This document shows positions 25,125-33,189 of a stretch of DNA of 64,000 nucleotides, piece after piece. The notes beneath the pieces are model-generated. The model had not been told where the DNA came from, did not search any database, and saw only the letters and a program-made list of their open reading frames with translations. Source of the DNA: Taishania pollutisoli (GTDB lineage Bacteria; Bacteroidota; Bacteroidia; Flavobacteriales_D; Crocinitomicaceae); assembly GCF_014518315.1 (NCBI RefSeq), contig NZ_JACVEL010000010.1, positions 1-64,000 of the forward strand, in the 5' to 3' direction. Position numbers and translations under genes: made by a program. How positions within the stretch are numbered: the stretch's first letter is position 1; each line of letters starts with the position of its first letter.

Positions 25125-26864
25125 ATGAATTTTAACTCCTTGTTTCGCAGAAAAAATATTAATGACATTCTGGCTAACGCCGCATCGGAATCCGCACACG
25201 GTTCTCTGGCACGGCATTTAGGAGTAAAAGATCTGACCTCTTTGGGAATTGCAGCCATTATCGGGGCAGGAATTTTCACAACCATCGGACAGGCAAGTGC
25301 CGACGGCGGGCCTGCGGTTGTTTTTCTGTTTTTGTTTACAGCACTGGCCTGTGGATTTGCCGCTTTCGCATATGCGGAATTTGCAAGTGTTGTTCCGGTA
25401 TCCGGAAGTGCTTACACCTATAGTTATGTTGCATTTGGAGAACTCTTCGCCTGGATTATCGGTTGGGCGCTGATTATGGAATACGCCATCGGGAATATTA
25501 CGGTCGCCATCGGCTGGAGTGGTTATTTTACAGAATTGCTTACCCGGATGAACATTCACCTGCCCGCCTGGTCGACCATTGACTATATTTCTGCATCAAA
25601 CGGATTTAAGGAGGCGCAACAACTCATCGCGGACGGTACAGTATTGAATAAATTATCGCATGGTTTACAGGAGGCTTACCTGGCCTGGGAGCATGCGCCA
25701 ACTGTTTTCGGTTTTCGCATCATTGCGGATTTTCCTGCTTTGCTTATCACATTTTTGATCACGTGGTTGGTCTACCGGGGAATTAAAGAATCTAAAAATG
25801 CCAGCAACGCGATGGTGATTATCAAGATTGCCGTTGTTTTACTGGTGATTGCTGTTGGCGCGTTCTATGTAGATACCAATAACTGGGACCCGTTTGCCCC
25901 GAACGGACTGGGCGGTGTGTTGAAAGGTGTGTCCGCTGTCTTCTTTGCTTATATCGGGTTTGACGCGATCAGTACGACTGCTGAAGAGTGTAAGAATCCG
26001 CAACGCGATTTGCCCCGTGGAATGATGTGGGCCATCATTATCTGTACGATTCTATATATCTTGATTGCGCTCGTTCTGACGGGAATGGTACATTACAGTG
26101 AATTGGCTGTGAACGATCCTCTGGCCTTTGTTTTTACAAAAGTCTCCGACCTGAAATGGTTGTCCGGCATTATCGCTGTGAGTGCCGTAATTGCGATGGC
26201 CAGCGTATTGCTGGTATTCCAGATTGGTCAGCCGCGTATCTGGATGAGCATGAGCCGCGACGGTCTGTTGCCGAAACGGTTTGCTAAAATTCACCCGAAG
26301 TTCAACACTCCTTCATTTTCAACCATTGTCACCGGTCTGATTGTCGGAGGTGGCGCGTTGTTTCTGAATATGTCAACGGTAACAGATCTCTGTAGTATCG
26401 GAACCTTGTTTGCATTTGTACTGGTCTGTGCCGGGGTGTTGCGCCTGGAGAGCATGGGAGTAGAGCGCAAGTTCAAAACACCGTACATCAATTCGCAGTG
26501 GATTGCTCCAATCGGGGTGATTCTTGCTATCTTTCTTACCCATCGCTACAACTACGATGGTTTCATGCATTTTCTGACTTCTACCCCTGCACCCGGTAGT
26601 GATATGAGTTCGATGAGTGTTTTTCTTCACAATATTCCAATGTGGATTTTTGTCATCATCACACTTACTTTGACAGGGCTTTGTATTGTGAAGAAATATT
26701 CGCTTATTCCGGTTCTGGGCTTGGTCAGCTGCCTGTATATGATGTCACAAATAGAACTGAAAAACTGGGTTGGTTTCATGGTTTGGCTGGCAATCGGGTT
26801 GGCACTCTACTTCAGCTACGGTTATAAAAACAGTAAATTGGCAAAACAGTCTGCAGATTCATAA
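25125..26864 (+). CDS. APC-family amino-acid permease
   Basis: A 579-aa polytopic membrane protein of the amino acid-polyamine-organocation superfamily, closest in feel to the cationic amino-acid transporter (YfnA/CAT) subgroup. The start of TM1 shows G-I-A-A-I-I-G-A-G-I-F-T-T-I-G, the unwound substrate-binding segment. F-F-A-Y-I-G-F-D-A-I-S-T-T-A-E-E is the conserved TM6 motif. About 12 to 14 hydrophobic segments can be counted. An insert of about 60 residues between TM3 and the next helix is unusual. The substrate is not certain. Transcribed alone, with the TPR lipoprotein 54 bases behind it. Confidence 0.88.
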   Translation: MNFNSLFRRKNINDILANAASESAHGSLARHLGVKDLTSLGIAAIIGAGIFTTIGQASADGGPAVVFLFLFTALACGFAAFAYAEFASVVPVSGSAYTYSYVAFGELFAWIIGWALIMEYAIGNITVAIGWSGYFTELLTRMNIHLPAWSTIDYISASNGFKEAQQLIADGTVLNKLSHGLQEAYLAWEHAPTVFGFRIIADFPALLITFLITWLVYRGIKESKNASNAMVIIKIAVVLLVIAVGAFYVDTNNWDPFAPNGLGGVLKGVSAVFFAYIGFDAISTTAEECKNPQRDLPRGMMWAIIICTILYILIALVLTGMVHYSELAVNDPLAFVFTKVSDLKWLSGIIAVSAVIAMASVLLVFQIGQPRIWMSMSRDGLLPKRFAKIHPKFNTPSFSTIVTGLIVGGGALFLNMSTVTDLCSIGTLFAFVLVCAGVLRLESMGVERKFKTPYINSQWIAPIGVILAIFLTHRYNYDGFMHFLTSTPAPGSDMSSMSVFLHNIPMWIFVIITLTLTGLCIVKKYSLIPVLGLVSCLYMMSQIELKNWVGFMVWLAIGLALYFSYGYKNSKLAKQSADS

Positions 26865-26918
26865 CTTTTCTTTGTATCTTGTCCGGCATTTTATCATAAA
26901 AATAAAACAACTACACAC

Positions 26919-27659
26919 ATGAAATTTTTATTTATCGCCTTAGCTACCTCATTGACTATGCTAAGCAGTTGTAATTTGACTTCCACGAATGATGCCATGG
27001 ATTTGAATGAAAAAGGATTGGCATTGTCGCAACAGAGAGAGTATCAACAAGCAATCGCTCTTTTTATTAAAGCAGCTGATACCAAAGGTATTTCAAATAG
27101 CAACAAGTCGGAATTTTTGCGTAATGCAGCCATTGCCTATGCTGAAAGTATGGTCGCTGATTCTGCCCGCTATTATTACATGAAAGCGGCCACCGCAAAT
27201 CCCAAAGATGTTTATCAGTACAATGTAAACATGGCAGACGTTCACATCATTGATGAAAAGTACGCTGACGCCTTAACGTGCCTGGAGAAAGCATGGGCGG
27301 TCAATTCCAATGAAGTTGCCGTAAATAATTCACTTGGGTTATTGTACCTGGGGGAATATGATCCGGAAATTTTTGATCCGGCGAAAGCATTGAAATACAA
27401 TCTGAAAGCACACCAGATTAATAATGACCGGAGCACCAAGTACGTACTTGCAAAAAATTACTACCAAATGGCCGATTTTGATAATTGTGAACGGTTATTT
27501 GATGAATTACACCGGGATTTTCCGGACGATTCGGAGTATTTGATGTCACTGATTGTTGTGTCAGAAGAAAAAGGAGAACTTGATAAAGCAGATGCATACC
27601 TGAAACAATTACAGGTGAACCATCCGGAAGATTATAAATTCTTTATGGAAGAGGAATGA
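26919..27659 (+). CDS. TPR-repeat lipoprotein
   Basis: A 246-aa protein with a lipoprotein signal (lipobox L-S-S-C, Cys18). It has tetratricopeptide-like repeats from about residue 27 to the end (N-E-K-G-L-A-L-S-Q-Q-R-E-Y-Q-Q-A and later A-L-K-Y-N-L-K-A-H-Q). Probably five or six repeats forming a periplasmic protein-binding scaffold. A bidirectional terminator follows. The binding partner is unknown. Confidence 0.8.
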   Translation: MKFLFIALATSLTMLSSCNLTSTNDAMDLNEKGLALSQQREYQQAIALFIKAADTKGISNSNKSEFLRNAAIAYAESMVADSARYYYMKAATANPKDVYQYNVNMADVHIIDEKYADALTCLEKAWAVNSNEVAVNNSLGLLYLGEYDPEIFDPAKALKYNLKAHQINNDRSTKYVLAKNYYQMADFDNCERLFDELHRDFPDDSEYLMSLIVVSEEKGELDKADAYLKQLQVNHPEDYKFFMEEE

Positions 27660-27680
27660 TTTCCTTTTTCGTGATAAAAC

Positions 27681-27712
27681 AAAAGCCCTCGTCAATTGAC
27701 GGGGGCTTTTTT
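27681..27712. terminator. Bidirectional intrinsic terminator between convergent genes
   Basis: Inverted repeat AAAAGCCCTCGTC / GACGGGGGCTTTT (one G-T pair) with loop AATT. A run of T follows on the plus strand and T-rich sequence on the minus strand, so it can stop both the TPR lipoprotein gene and the 27736-28011 gene. Confidence 0.85.
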
Positions 27713-27735
27713 CATATTCTTTTGGTCGAAACCGA

Positions 27736-28011
27736 TTAATCAATTTTAATGCATCCGTTTTGAATCGTGATTTTCGCGCCGTCTTTTACTTTCACCCAAC
27801 CACACTCTGTTTTAATCTCCACTTCCGAAGCACTTGTCTGAACAGAAGAAGAACCTGTTGTAGAAGATGTAAACTCAATTTTTTGAGTAGATCCGTTGGA
27901 ACGCACTTCCATTGTGTGGTTCTTGGAATCTTTGTTGTAGTAACGGATTGTAAATGCGCTTGCAATGTTCATTGTAAACAATGTCACAAGTGTCAAAATA
28001 ACTGTTTTCAT
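27736..28011 (-). CDS. Small secreted protein of unknown function
   Basis: A 91-aa protein with a signal peptide (1-19, N-I-A-S-A). The mature part, about 70 residues, is beta-rich with many Ser/Thr and ends in a strand containing two cysteines (E-C-G-W-V and N-G-C-I-K), which could form a disulfide. No family recognised. It is monocistronic, sharing the bidirectional terminator with the TPR gene. The 211-bp gap upstream holds a degenerate palindromic repeat. Confidence 0.6.
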   Translation of the reverse strand: MKTVILTLVTLFTMNIASAFTIRYYNKDSKNHTMEVRSNGSTQKIEFTSSTTGSSSVQTSASEVEIKTECGWVKVKDGAKITIQNGCIKID

Positions 28012-28170
28012 GTGTATAATTTTTTAAGTTTCGGTAAATGTAATTAATAAATCAATTATCAGTGTCACTTGGGTGATTTATTAATGTAAAAGAAAAGTTG
28101 GTGGAAATGAAACAACTTAAAAACAATTAAATAATTGATTTTCAAATAAAAAAAGCGTCATATCCTGTCC

Positions 28171-28196
28171 ACTCCAAAGGGGCAGGGGGAGGATAG
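28171..28196. repeat. Degenerate palindromic repeat, left copy
   Basis: Contains CTCCAAAGGG followed by GGCAGGGGGAGGATAG (28181-28196). The 16-mer recurs at 33071-33086 with one mismatch. The adjacent 10-mer is present there as its exact reverse complement CCCTTTGGAG. The two copies bracket the AT-rich operon region 28.2-33.0 kb. Confidence 0.5.
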
Positions 28197-28222
28197 ATCA
28201 AATAACATCAATAGTTTATTTC

Positions 28223-28912
28223 TCATTCAATATAAATCTCTACAATTTCTTTCGGACAGTTATAACGTATCGGAAAAGTATCTCCCAATCCTCGGCTTAC
28301 AATCAATCTTGTATCCCCGATTTGTTTACTGTCGACACAATATTTGTACACGAAGCTTCCCGGATACAAATGCCCTGCTCCGGATTTCCAGAATACAAAT
28401 TGCCCCCCGTGGAGATGTCCTCCGAGAATAAGGTGTACATGCTGCATATTTTTCTTTTTTATTTTTTCAGGATTGTGAATCAATGCAATGTTAACAGAAG
28501 AACTACTTCGTATCTGGTTGACCAGTTCCCAGGGATGCAATTCATAACAATATCCGTTCGGAGAAATAAACTGATACGTTATTCCATCTAACAAAGTACA
28601 ATTATCCACCTCATTGAGTTGTTCTATCCACCTGCGTCCATACAACCGATCATGGTTGCCGGCAATAAATACGACAGGAGCAATTTGTGCAACTGATCGG
28701 AATAGATTTCTCACAATCCGATATCCCATAAGGGAATCAAAATAATCTCCCGTTAATACAATCAGATCCGGTCGACTTTCTGTTATGTAGTTGATGATCA
28801 TTGTTGCAACATTTTTCCGGTAGAAAAAATGTAAATCACTCAGATGAATCAGTTTCAATCGTTCATTCCCGTCACGGAGTCTTATTCTTTCTGTTCGAAT
28901 TTGTATGCTCAT
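28223..28912 (-). CDS. Calcineurin-like metallophosphoesterase
   Basis: A 229-aa protein with all core motifs of the fold: H-L-S-D-L-H-F near 24-30, G-D-Y-F-D-S, G-N-H-D, and G-G-H-L-H-G-G-Q. The set resembles YkuE/LpxG-type metallophosphoesterases that act on membrane lipids such as UDP-2,3-diacylglucosamine. There is no obvious signal peptide here, unlike YkuE. It is the last gene of a five-gene run with DgkA and DUF1361, which favours a lipid or envelope substrate; this is inference. Confidence 0.8.
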   Translation of the reverse strand: MSIQIRTERIRLRDGNERLKLIHLSDLHFFYRKNVATMIINYITESRPDLIVLTGDYFDSLMGYRIVRNLFRSVAQIAPVVFIAGNHDRLYGRRWIEQLNEVDNCTLLDGITYQFISPNGYCYELHPWELVNQIRSSSSVNIALIHNPEKIKKKNMQHVHLILGGHLHGGQFVFWKSGAGHLYPGSFVYKYCVDSKQIGDTRLIVSRGLGDTFPIRYNCPKEIVEIYIE

Positions 28913-28914
28913 AA

Positions 28915-29424
28915 TCAGCTATTTCCTAAAAAGAGAATAAGTACGCCAATAGAGGCCAGAACCGGTTGGATGTTGCATGACTCCATTTCTACCTGCTTGC
29001 TTCTGCAAAATAGCTGTGCCATCATAAAAAAAGCCAACATTGTATAAACGTCTAGTAAATCAAATGTTCCGTCTGTTAATTTTAAAAATTGAAACAATTC
29101 GATCAACAATCCCAGTTTAAGTGGAATCGAACGCAATGAAAAATGGTAAGAAGACCCGTTAATATAACTATTTTTCAATAGAATGGTCAATGTAAACACC
29201 CACAAACCGGAAGGAAGATTATACACTAAAAAATCATTTAAAGGAAATCGCTGTATAATGGTCTCTTTTACAAGTAACAGATCCGGAAAAGCGGAAAACA
29301 AGTGCTGGTTGATCATGATGTTTTCTGGTCTGTAAAACAGATAAATTAGTAAACAGGTCGCCCCCAAAAGAGAAAAAGCAGTATAGTTCACAACATGTTT
29401 ATAGCTCACTTTCATTCTCTTCAT
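28915..29424 (-). CDS. Membrane protein of unknown function
   Basis: A 169-aa protein with about four to five hydrophobic segments (near 13-30, 72-86, 104-116, 120-138 and 151-166). A VanZ-like fold is possible because of the spacing and the F-D-L-L-D-V-Y-T motif, but I cannot confirm it. It overlaps the DUF1361 gene by 4 bases at its start and is followed 2 bases later by the metallophosphoesterase gene, so translation is coupled. Function unknown. Confidence 0.6.
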   Translation of the reverse strand: MKRMKVSYKHVVNYTAFSLLGATCLLIYLFYRPENIMINQHLFSAFPDLLLVKETIIQRFPLNDFLVYNLPSGLWVFTLTILLKNSYINGSSYHFSLRSIPLKLGLLIELFQFLKLTDGTFDLLDVYTMLAFFMMAQLFCRSKQVEMESCNIQPVLASIGVLILFLGNS

Positions 29425-30113
29425 ACTTCTTCATTTGTTGTCATTTCATCTTCACTACGCGTTCTTATGATTTTAAAAGACCAATACAGCACACAAAGAA
29501 ACAATCCCATGAAAATAGTGACTCCCCAGGTTCGGGGATGTCCCAACGGATCAATGACACGTTCGGCAATGTCTTCAATAATGTGAAAAGGTTTATGTAG
29601 CACATCCCAGCTATTCCAGCGAAGAAATCTTCCGATGTAGATACCAAAACCCGAAAGGAAAAACAGAAAAATGATCAAACCTGCTCTGTACTGTTTTTTG
29701 ATAACTCCGGATAGCATGCGTTCCAAATCCCACAAGCTCATGAAGCCCGCCAATAATCCTGTCCACGCATATGTAAGAATTAACATCAAATCGAACCAGG
29801 CGGGCATGGAAGACCTGTCTTTCAAATGAAATAAATCTGTCAAAATATAGGGTGCATTTGGAAAGAACAGTAGCCAACATGCCATCAATGGAATGACACT
29901 GATCGTTGATTGTTTCAAAACAGGATGAATACTAATTAAGCTGGTCAACAGCCACGGAACAAATGCCAGAAACAGATTCCAGTTCAGAAAAAGAAAATGA
30001 AAGGTGTCCGTGTAGGTATACCTGAAAATGGAAAGGCTGACACAAAAAAGCGTAAGTATCCCAAGAAACAGGCTCTCTTTAAACCTGTTTGTCTCTTTAA
30101 GCAATTTCAACAT
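29421..30113 (-). CDS. DUF1361 membrane protein
   Basis: A 230-aa polytopic membrane protein. The DUF1361 signature is clear: F-F-P-N-A-P-Y-I-L-T-D-L-F-H-L near 83-97 and I-G-R-F-L-R-W-N-S-W-D-V near 160-171. Six to seven transmembrane helices. The function of this family is unknown. It overlaps both neighbours (dgkA-like start side by 7 bases, next gene by 4), showing a tightly coupled operon. Confidence 0.85.
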   Translation of the reverse strand: MLKLLKETNRFKESLFLGILTLFCVSLSIFRYTYTDTFHFLFLNWNLFLAFVPWLLTSLISIHPVLKQSTISVIPLMACWLLFFPNAPYILTDLFHLKDRSSMPAWFDLMLILTYAWTGLLAGFMSLWDLERMLSGVIKKQYRAGLIIFLFFLSGFGIYIGRFLRWNSWDVLHKPFHIIEDIAERVIDPLGHPRTWGVTIFMGLFLCVLYWSFKIIRTRSEDEMTTNEEV

Positions 30114-30487
30114 AATTCAATGAATTTTGGTAAAAAAATAAGCATTCCAACAACCATTGCTGTAATGGAACTAATTAGTACCCCGGCAGCCGCCAGATCT
30201 TTTATTTTTTTGATCGTGGCATGTTTTTCCGGGGAAATAAAATCGGATATATTTTCAAGTACTGTATTCATAATTTCTGTTGTAATAACACCACCGATTG
30301 CCAATACAAGGATCATCCATTCTGATGTTGACAGGTTAAAGATGTACCCCGCAACAAGTACACTTATTGCAATGAACAGATGAATTCTAGCATTGTGCTC
30401 TTCTTTCAGCAAAAGCCGTAATCCGTTACATGCATGTCGGAAGCTTTTTAGTCGATCGGTAAGTGAAAATTGTTGTGATTTCATCAT
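30107..30487 (-). CDS. dgkA: Diacylglycerol/undecaprenol kinase family protein
   Basis: A 126-aa small membrane kinase of the DgkA type, with three hydrophobic segments. The family motif appears as E-I-M-N-T-V-L-E-N-I-S-D, then the K-K-I-K-D-L-A-A-A-G-V-L stretch that follows in these enzymes. Gram-positive-type members phosphorylate undecaprenol; E. coli DgkA acts on diacylglycerol. The substrate here is not known. It begins 5 bases after the DUF4173 gene stops and overlaps the DUF1361 gene by 7 bases. Confidence 0.85.
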   Translation of the reverse strand: MMKSQQFSLTDRLKSFRHACNGLRLLLKEEHNARIHLFIAISVLVAGYIFNLSTSEWMILVLAIGGVITTEIMNTVLENISDFISPEKHATIKKIKDLAAAGVLISSITAMVVGMLIFLPKFIELC

Positions 30488-30492
30488 ACGTG

Positions 30493-31938
30493 TTACTTTA
30501 TTTCCGTCTCCTTTATTTCTCTGTAAATCCGGTCATCTTCCAGGTTCCACGACTGCCATTTTTTCTGATGATACTTCTTCAAAAAGTGCTTCTTTTTCTT
30601 TATTAATTCCTCTTTAAATGACCAATCTGCCCAACCATATCTATCTGTTGGCAATCGTTCCCAGTTATTTAATAAAAACGGAAGGCTTGTCTGTGGCAAA
30701 TTTTCAAGGTAATAATCTCGCTCAATGGAAGATTGATACGTTGTATTGTGGTGAAGAATGATCCGATTCCAGTTGAACAACGAACTAACTACCAACACAC
30801 TAAAAACTGACCAGATATTTGTTCTCAATAAGTAAGTATTGCTTTTCATCCTGGTAATTTTAATCCATGTCAACGTCAGACCAATCAATGTTATCAACAA
30901 GTAGAAATAAACCCCAATTCGCTTCTGAGTTAGTCCGAATGCATCAATGTAACTGTAGTTTTTATGAATACACGTGAACAGCAATAGAATGTTTTGTCCA
31001 ATCCAGATCAATGCCCATCTTTTCAGCGTTTTGTTTTTTGAGTAAAAATTGAGGTTACCGCGAAAAAAATAAAGTGTTACAAGAATAGCTACAATGACGG
31101 AAAAAATAGAACTGTTGATTCCCTGGTGAATGTAATCGGAATATAAGTGAATGTCCTTTTCTGCAAACAGAATGTATTGAAGATCCAGCCCATTAACCAG
31201 CAACAATAAACCGTTGAGTAATATAAACATCAGCACCCCGGAACTGTATTCGGTATCAATGGATCGGAACAACGAGATTTCTTTTTCATTGATACGCTCT
31301 AAAAAATTGAGATCCATTCGATCTTTATTTACCAACGGAGCATGCGAGTATTGATTGAAAAAAAAGTAAAGGAGAAATCCTCCAACCAGTAAAAATCTTA
31401 TGAAATCCCCTGAAATATTGATTTCAAACTGATTGATAAAGTTGGAAAACACCGGATTAGAAGCCTTGTACACAAAAAAGAAAAACAAGAGTATGACAGT
31501 GGGAATCAAAAACTTCAGAACGGTTCCAACTGTCATATTAAATACCCTGGACTCTTTATCTGATACATCTGTGAGTTTGTCTACGCCTTTTACCAGCAAA
31601 ATCAGTGGAGAGACAATGTAACTGAATCCTGTCTGAATCAAGGCATAGAACAATGAAGCCTCTTTCTCCCTACTCAGATTTGCCAACAACAACAAAGCAA
31701 TGACATTCCCGACACACGCCAATACACTTCCATACAAGAATGCTCCGGTGGCTGTCATCAATGCACTTGCAGCTACCAGACACCAATTTTTTTGCTTCAA
31801 CAAAGAAGTATCCAGCATCCCTAGACAAATGATTACAACTCCGTTAAAAATGAGCACATTTACCCCTATCGACTGCTGATAGAACAGGCAACAGTAAACA
31901 ATCAGGCTGATCAGTAAAAAAATAGTTTTCTTTTTCAT
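30493..31938 (-). CDS. DUF4173/DUF4153-type polytopic membrane protein
   Basis: A 481-aa protein starting at the ATG at 31938 (M-K-K-K-T-I-F-L-L). The longer frame to 31977 would translate the upstream palindrome and is rejected. About 11 hydrophobic helices. The C-terminal half contains F-G-L-T-Q-K-R-I-G-V-Y-F-Y-L-L, the DUF4173 core, and a soluble tail of about 90 residues follows the last helix. Function of the family is unknown. First gene of the run 31938-28223; the palindrome at 31963-31981 lies 24 bases upstream of its start. Confidence 0.8.
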   Translation of the reverse strand: MKKKTIFLLISLIVYCCLFYQQSIGVNVLIFNGVVIICLGMLDTSLLKQKNWCLVAASALMTATGAFLYGSVLACVGNVIALLLLANLSREKEASLFYALIQTGFSYIVSPLILLVKGVDKLTDVSDKESRVFNMTVGTVLKFLIPTVILLFFFFVYKASNPVFSNFINQFEINISGDFIRFLLVGGFLLYFFFNQYSHAPLVNKDRMDLNFLERINEKEISLFRSIDTEYSSGVLMFILLNGLLLLVNGLDLQYILFAEKDIHLYSDYIHQGINSSIFSVIVAILVTLYFFRGNLNFYSKNKTLKRWALIWIGQNILLLFTCIHKNYSYIDAFGLTQKRIGVYFYLLITLIGLTLTWIKITRMKSNTYLLRTNIWSVFSVLVVSSLFNWNRIILHHNTTYQSSIERDYYLENLPQTSLPFLLNNWERLPTDRYGWADWSFKEELIKKKKHFLKKYHQKKWQSWNLEDDRIYREIKETEIK

Positions 31939-31962
31939 GTTATTTAGTTTAAATTTAAAAAG

Positions 31963-31981
31963 TACTTTGAATTTCAAAGTA
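31963..31981 (-). promoter_or_regulatory. Palindromic operator candidate upstream of the DUF4173 operon
   Basis: A perfect 19-bp palindrome TACTTTGAA-T-TTCAAAGTA, with the core ACTTTG-N5-CAAAGT. On the minus strand it is followed by TACTTTTTA toward the gene. The same core and the same trailing CTTTTTA occur at 32939-32955 upstream of the regulator-containing unit. It is the likely binding site of the winged-helix protein encoded at 32000-32293. Confidence 0.7.
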
Positions 31982-31999
31982 AAAAATTAAAAAAATAGT

Positions 32000-32293
32000 T
32001 TATCGTTTCAGAAGTTGTTCCAACGCATTCAGGTGCTCATTAAACGCACGTCTTCCTTCTGGAGTAACCGAGTAACTGGTATTCGTTTTTTTTCCTATAA
32101 ATTTCTTCTCCACTGCCAAATACCCGGCTTTTTCCAGTGCCGAAATGTGACTGGCAATGTTACCGTCACTGGCATCCAGCATTTCTTTCAACGTCAGAAA
32201 ATCGACGGTATCATTGACCATCAACATGGACATGATTCCAAGCCGGATCCGACTTTCAAATGCTTTATTCAACTGTGTTATAAACGATTTCAT
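32000..32293 (-). CDS. HTH_34 winged-helix transcriptional regulator
   Basis: A 97-aa single winged-helix domain with no partner domain. The pattern F-E-S-R-I-R-L-G-I-M-S-M-L followed by F-L-T-L-K-E-M-L-D-A-S-D-G-N-I-A-S-H-I-S-A-L-E-K-A-G-Y and the wing T-N-T-S-Y-S-V-T-P-E-G-R-R-A-F matches HTH_34 (PF13601-like). This group usually acts as a dimeric repressor. It overlaps the preceding membrane-protein gene by 4 bases. Between its stop and the DUF4173 gene lies the palindrome at 31963-31981. Confidence 0.85.
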   Translation of the reverse strand: MKSFITQLNKAFESRIRLGIMSMLMVNDTVDFLTLKEMLDASDGNIASHISALEKAGYLAVEKKFIGKKTNTSYSVTPEGRRAFNEHLNALEQLLKR

Positions 32294-32931
32294 TTTTTCC
32301 GGTCGTATTTATAATACATGGAGATTCCGTACAATATGTGGAGTACTCCAAAACCAATGACCCAAAAGTACAAACCATATCCGTAAAAGAACAAAGCAAT
32401 TAATCCTAAAGTAATTTCAAGCAATCCCAGATAACGGATATCATTCAAGGTATATTTGCTGCTATTCACCAACGCCAATCCATAAAAGATCAACATCCCG
32501 GGAGCAATCAATCCGACCAATCGGTGGTAATACATGGCAATACAAAATACCCCTCCTGCAACCAATGGAATAAACAAATTGGTCAAGAGTTGACGGGATG
32601 CTTTTGTCCAAATTTTTTGTCCCTGCTTTTTTGCTTTTCTGGCAGTAAAATACCATCCTCCCAATAGTGCAATAATCAAGACGGATAGCGCAATGATCGT
32701 CAGGTTGATAAATAAATTGTTATAATCAGATGAATAACTTTGATCAACATAAGAAGTATCTACTTCGTAAAAAAACTGCTTTACTTTCCAATGGGCAATC
32801 CCCGCTCCTGTTAATGCAACAATACCAACAAAGACACCTGACAATCCGCTTAATGAAATGAAACGTGTGGATCGTTCCATCATGGAACGGATATCTGTCA
32901 AATCCTGTAAATAATCTTTCTCCTGATTCAT
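32290..32931 (-). CDS. Membrane protein paired with the winged-helix regulator
   Basis: A 213-aa membrane protein beginning M-N-Q-E-K-D-Y-L-Q-D. The longer start at 32952 would translate the operator. A short cytoplasmic N-terminal helix (D-I-R-S-M-M-E-R-S-T-R-F-I-S-L-S-G-L-S-G-V) is followed by about six hydrophobic segments. The pairing of such a protein with an HTH_34 regulator is common in Bacteroidota, and the membrane protein may sense a signal for the regulator. That link is inference. The second palindrome sits 7 bases upstream. Confidence 0.7.
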   Translation of the reverse strand: MNQEKDYLQDLTDIRSMMERSTRFISLSGLSGVFVGIVALTGAGIAHWKVKQFFYEVDTSYVDQSYSSDYNNLFINLTIIALSVLIIALLGGWYFTARKAKKQGQKIWTKASRQLLTNLFIPLVAGGVFCIAMYYHRLVGLIAPGMLIFYGLALVNSSKYTLNDIRYLGLLEITLGLIALFFYGYGLYFWVIGFGVLHILYGISMYYKYDRKK

Positions 32932-32938
32932 AAAAAGC

Positions 32939-32955
32939 ACTTTGAAAAACAAAGT
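32939..32955 (-). promoter_or_regulatory. Palindromic operator candidate upstream of the regulator unit
   Basis: ACTTTG-AAAAA-CAAAGT (17 bp) with the same ACTTTG-N5-CAAAGT core as 31963-31981. Reading on the minus strand, both sites continue into CTTTTTA, giving a 28-base alignment in which the three central bases, one base after the core and two at the end differ. It is 7 bases from the ATG at 32931, a position where a bound protein would block transcription. Confidence 0.7.
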
Positions 32956-33061
32956 AAATAAATCTTTTTTAATTGATAAACGACTATTGGGAAATTTTAA
33001 CGAAAGAGATTGTGATTTATAAATGATACTATCTACAAAATTACGAGGTTGTTATTTGCCC

Positions 33062-33086
33062 TTTGGAGAAGGCAGGGGGAAGATAG
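33062..33086. repeat. Degenerate palindromic repeat, right copy
   Basis: Contains a CCCTTTGGAG-type 10-mer followed at 33071 by GGCAGGGGGAAGATAG. The 16-mer differs from 28181-28196 by one base; the 10-mer is the reverse complement of the one at the left copy. It lies in the 258-bp gap between the regulator operon and acs. Confidence 0.5.
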
Positions 33087-33132
33087 CAACATACATGAAA
33101 GAACATACCTCATCTACGTTTTTCATTAGAAG

Positions 33133-33166
33133 TATAAAAAAGAGGTTGCCGAAATGACAACCTCTT
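33133..33166 (-). terminator. Intrinsic terminator of acs (minus strand)
   Basis: Stem AGAGGTTG / CAACCTCT with a 9-base loop, followed on the minus strand by a run of six T. It lies about 24 bases after the acs stop and closes the acs side of the carboxylate operon. Confidence 0.85.
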
Positions 33167-33189
33167 CCGTATTTTTAGGAGGGTGTATA

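Noticed and set aside
32932-32952. Longer N-terminus of the regulator-paired membrane protein
   Set aside because: The extra residues are encoded by the operator palindrome; the same artefact occurs for the DUF4173 gene at 31939-31977.
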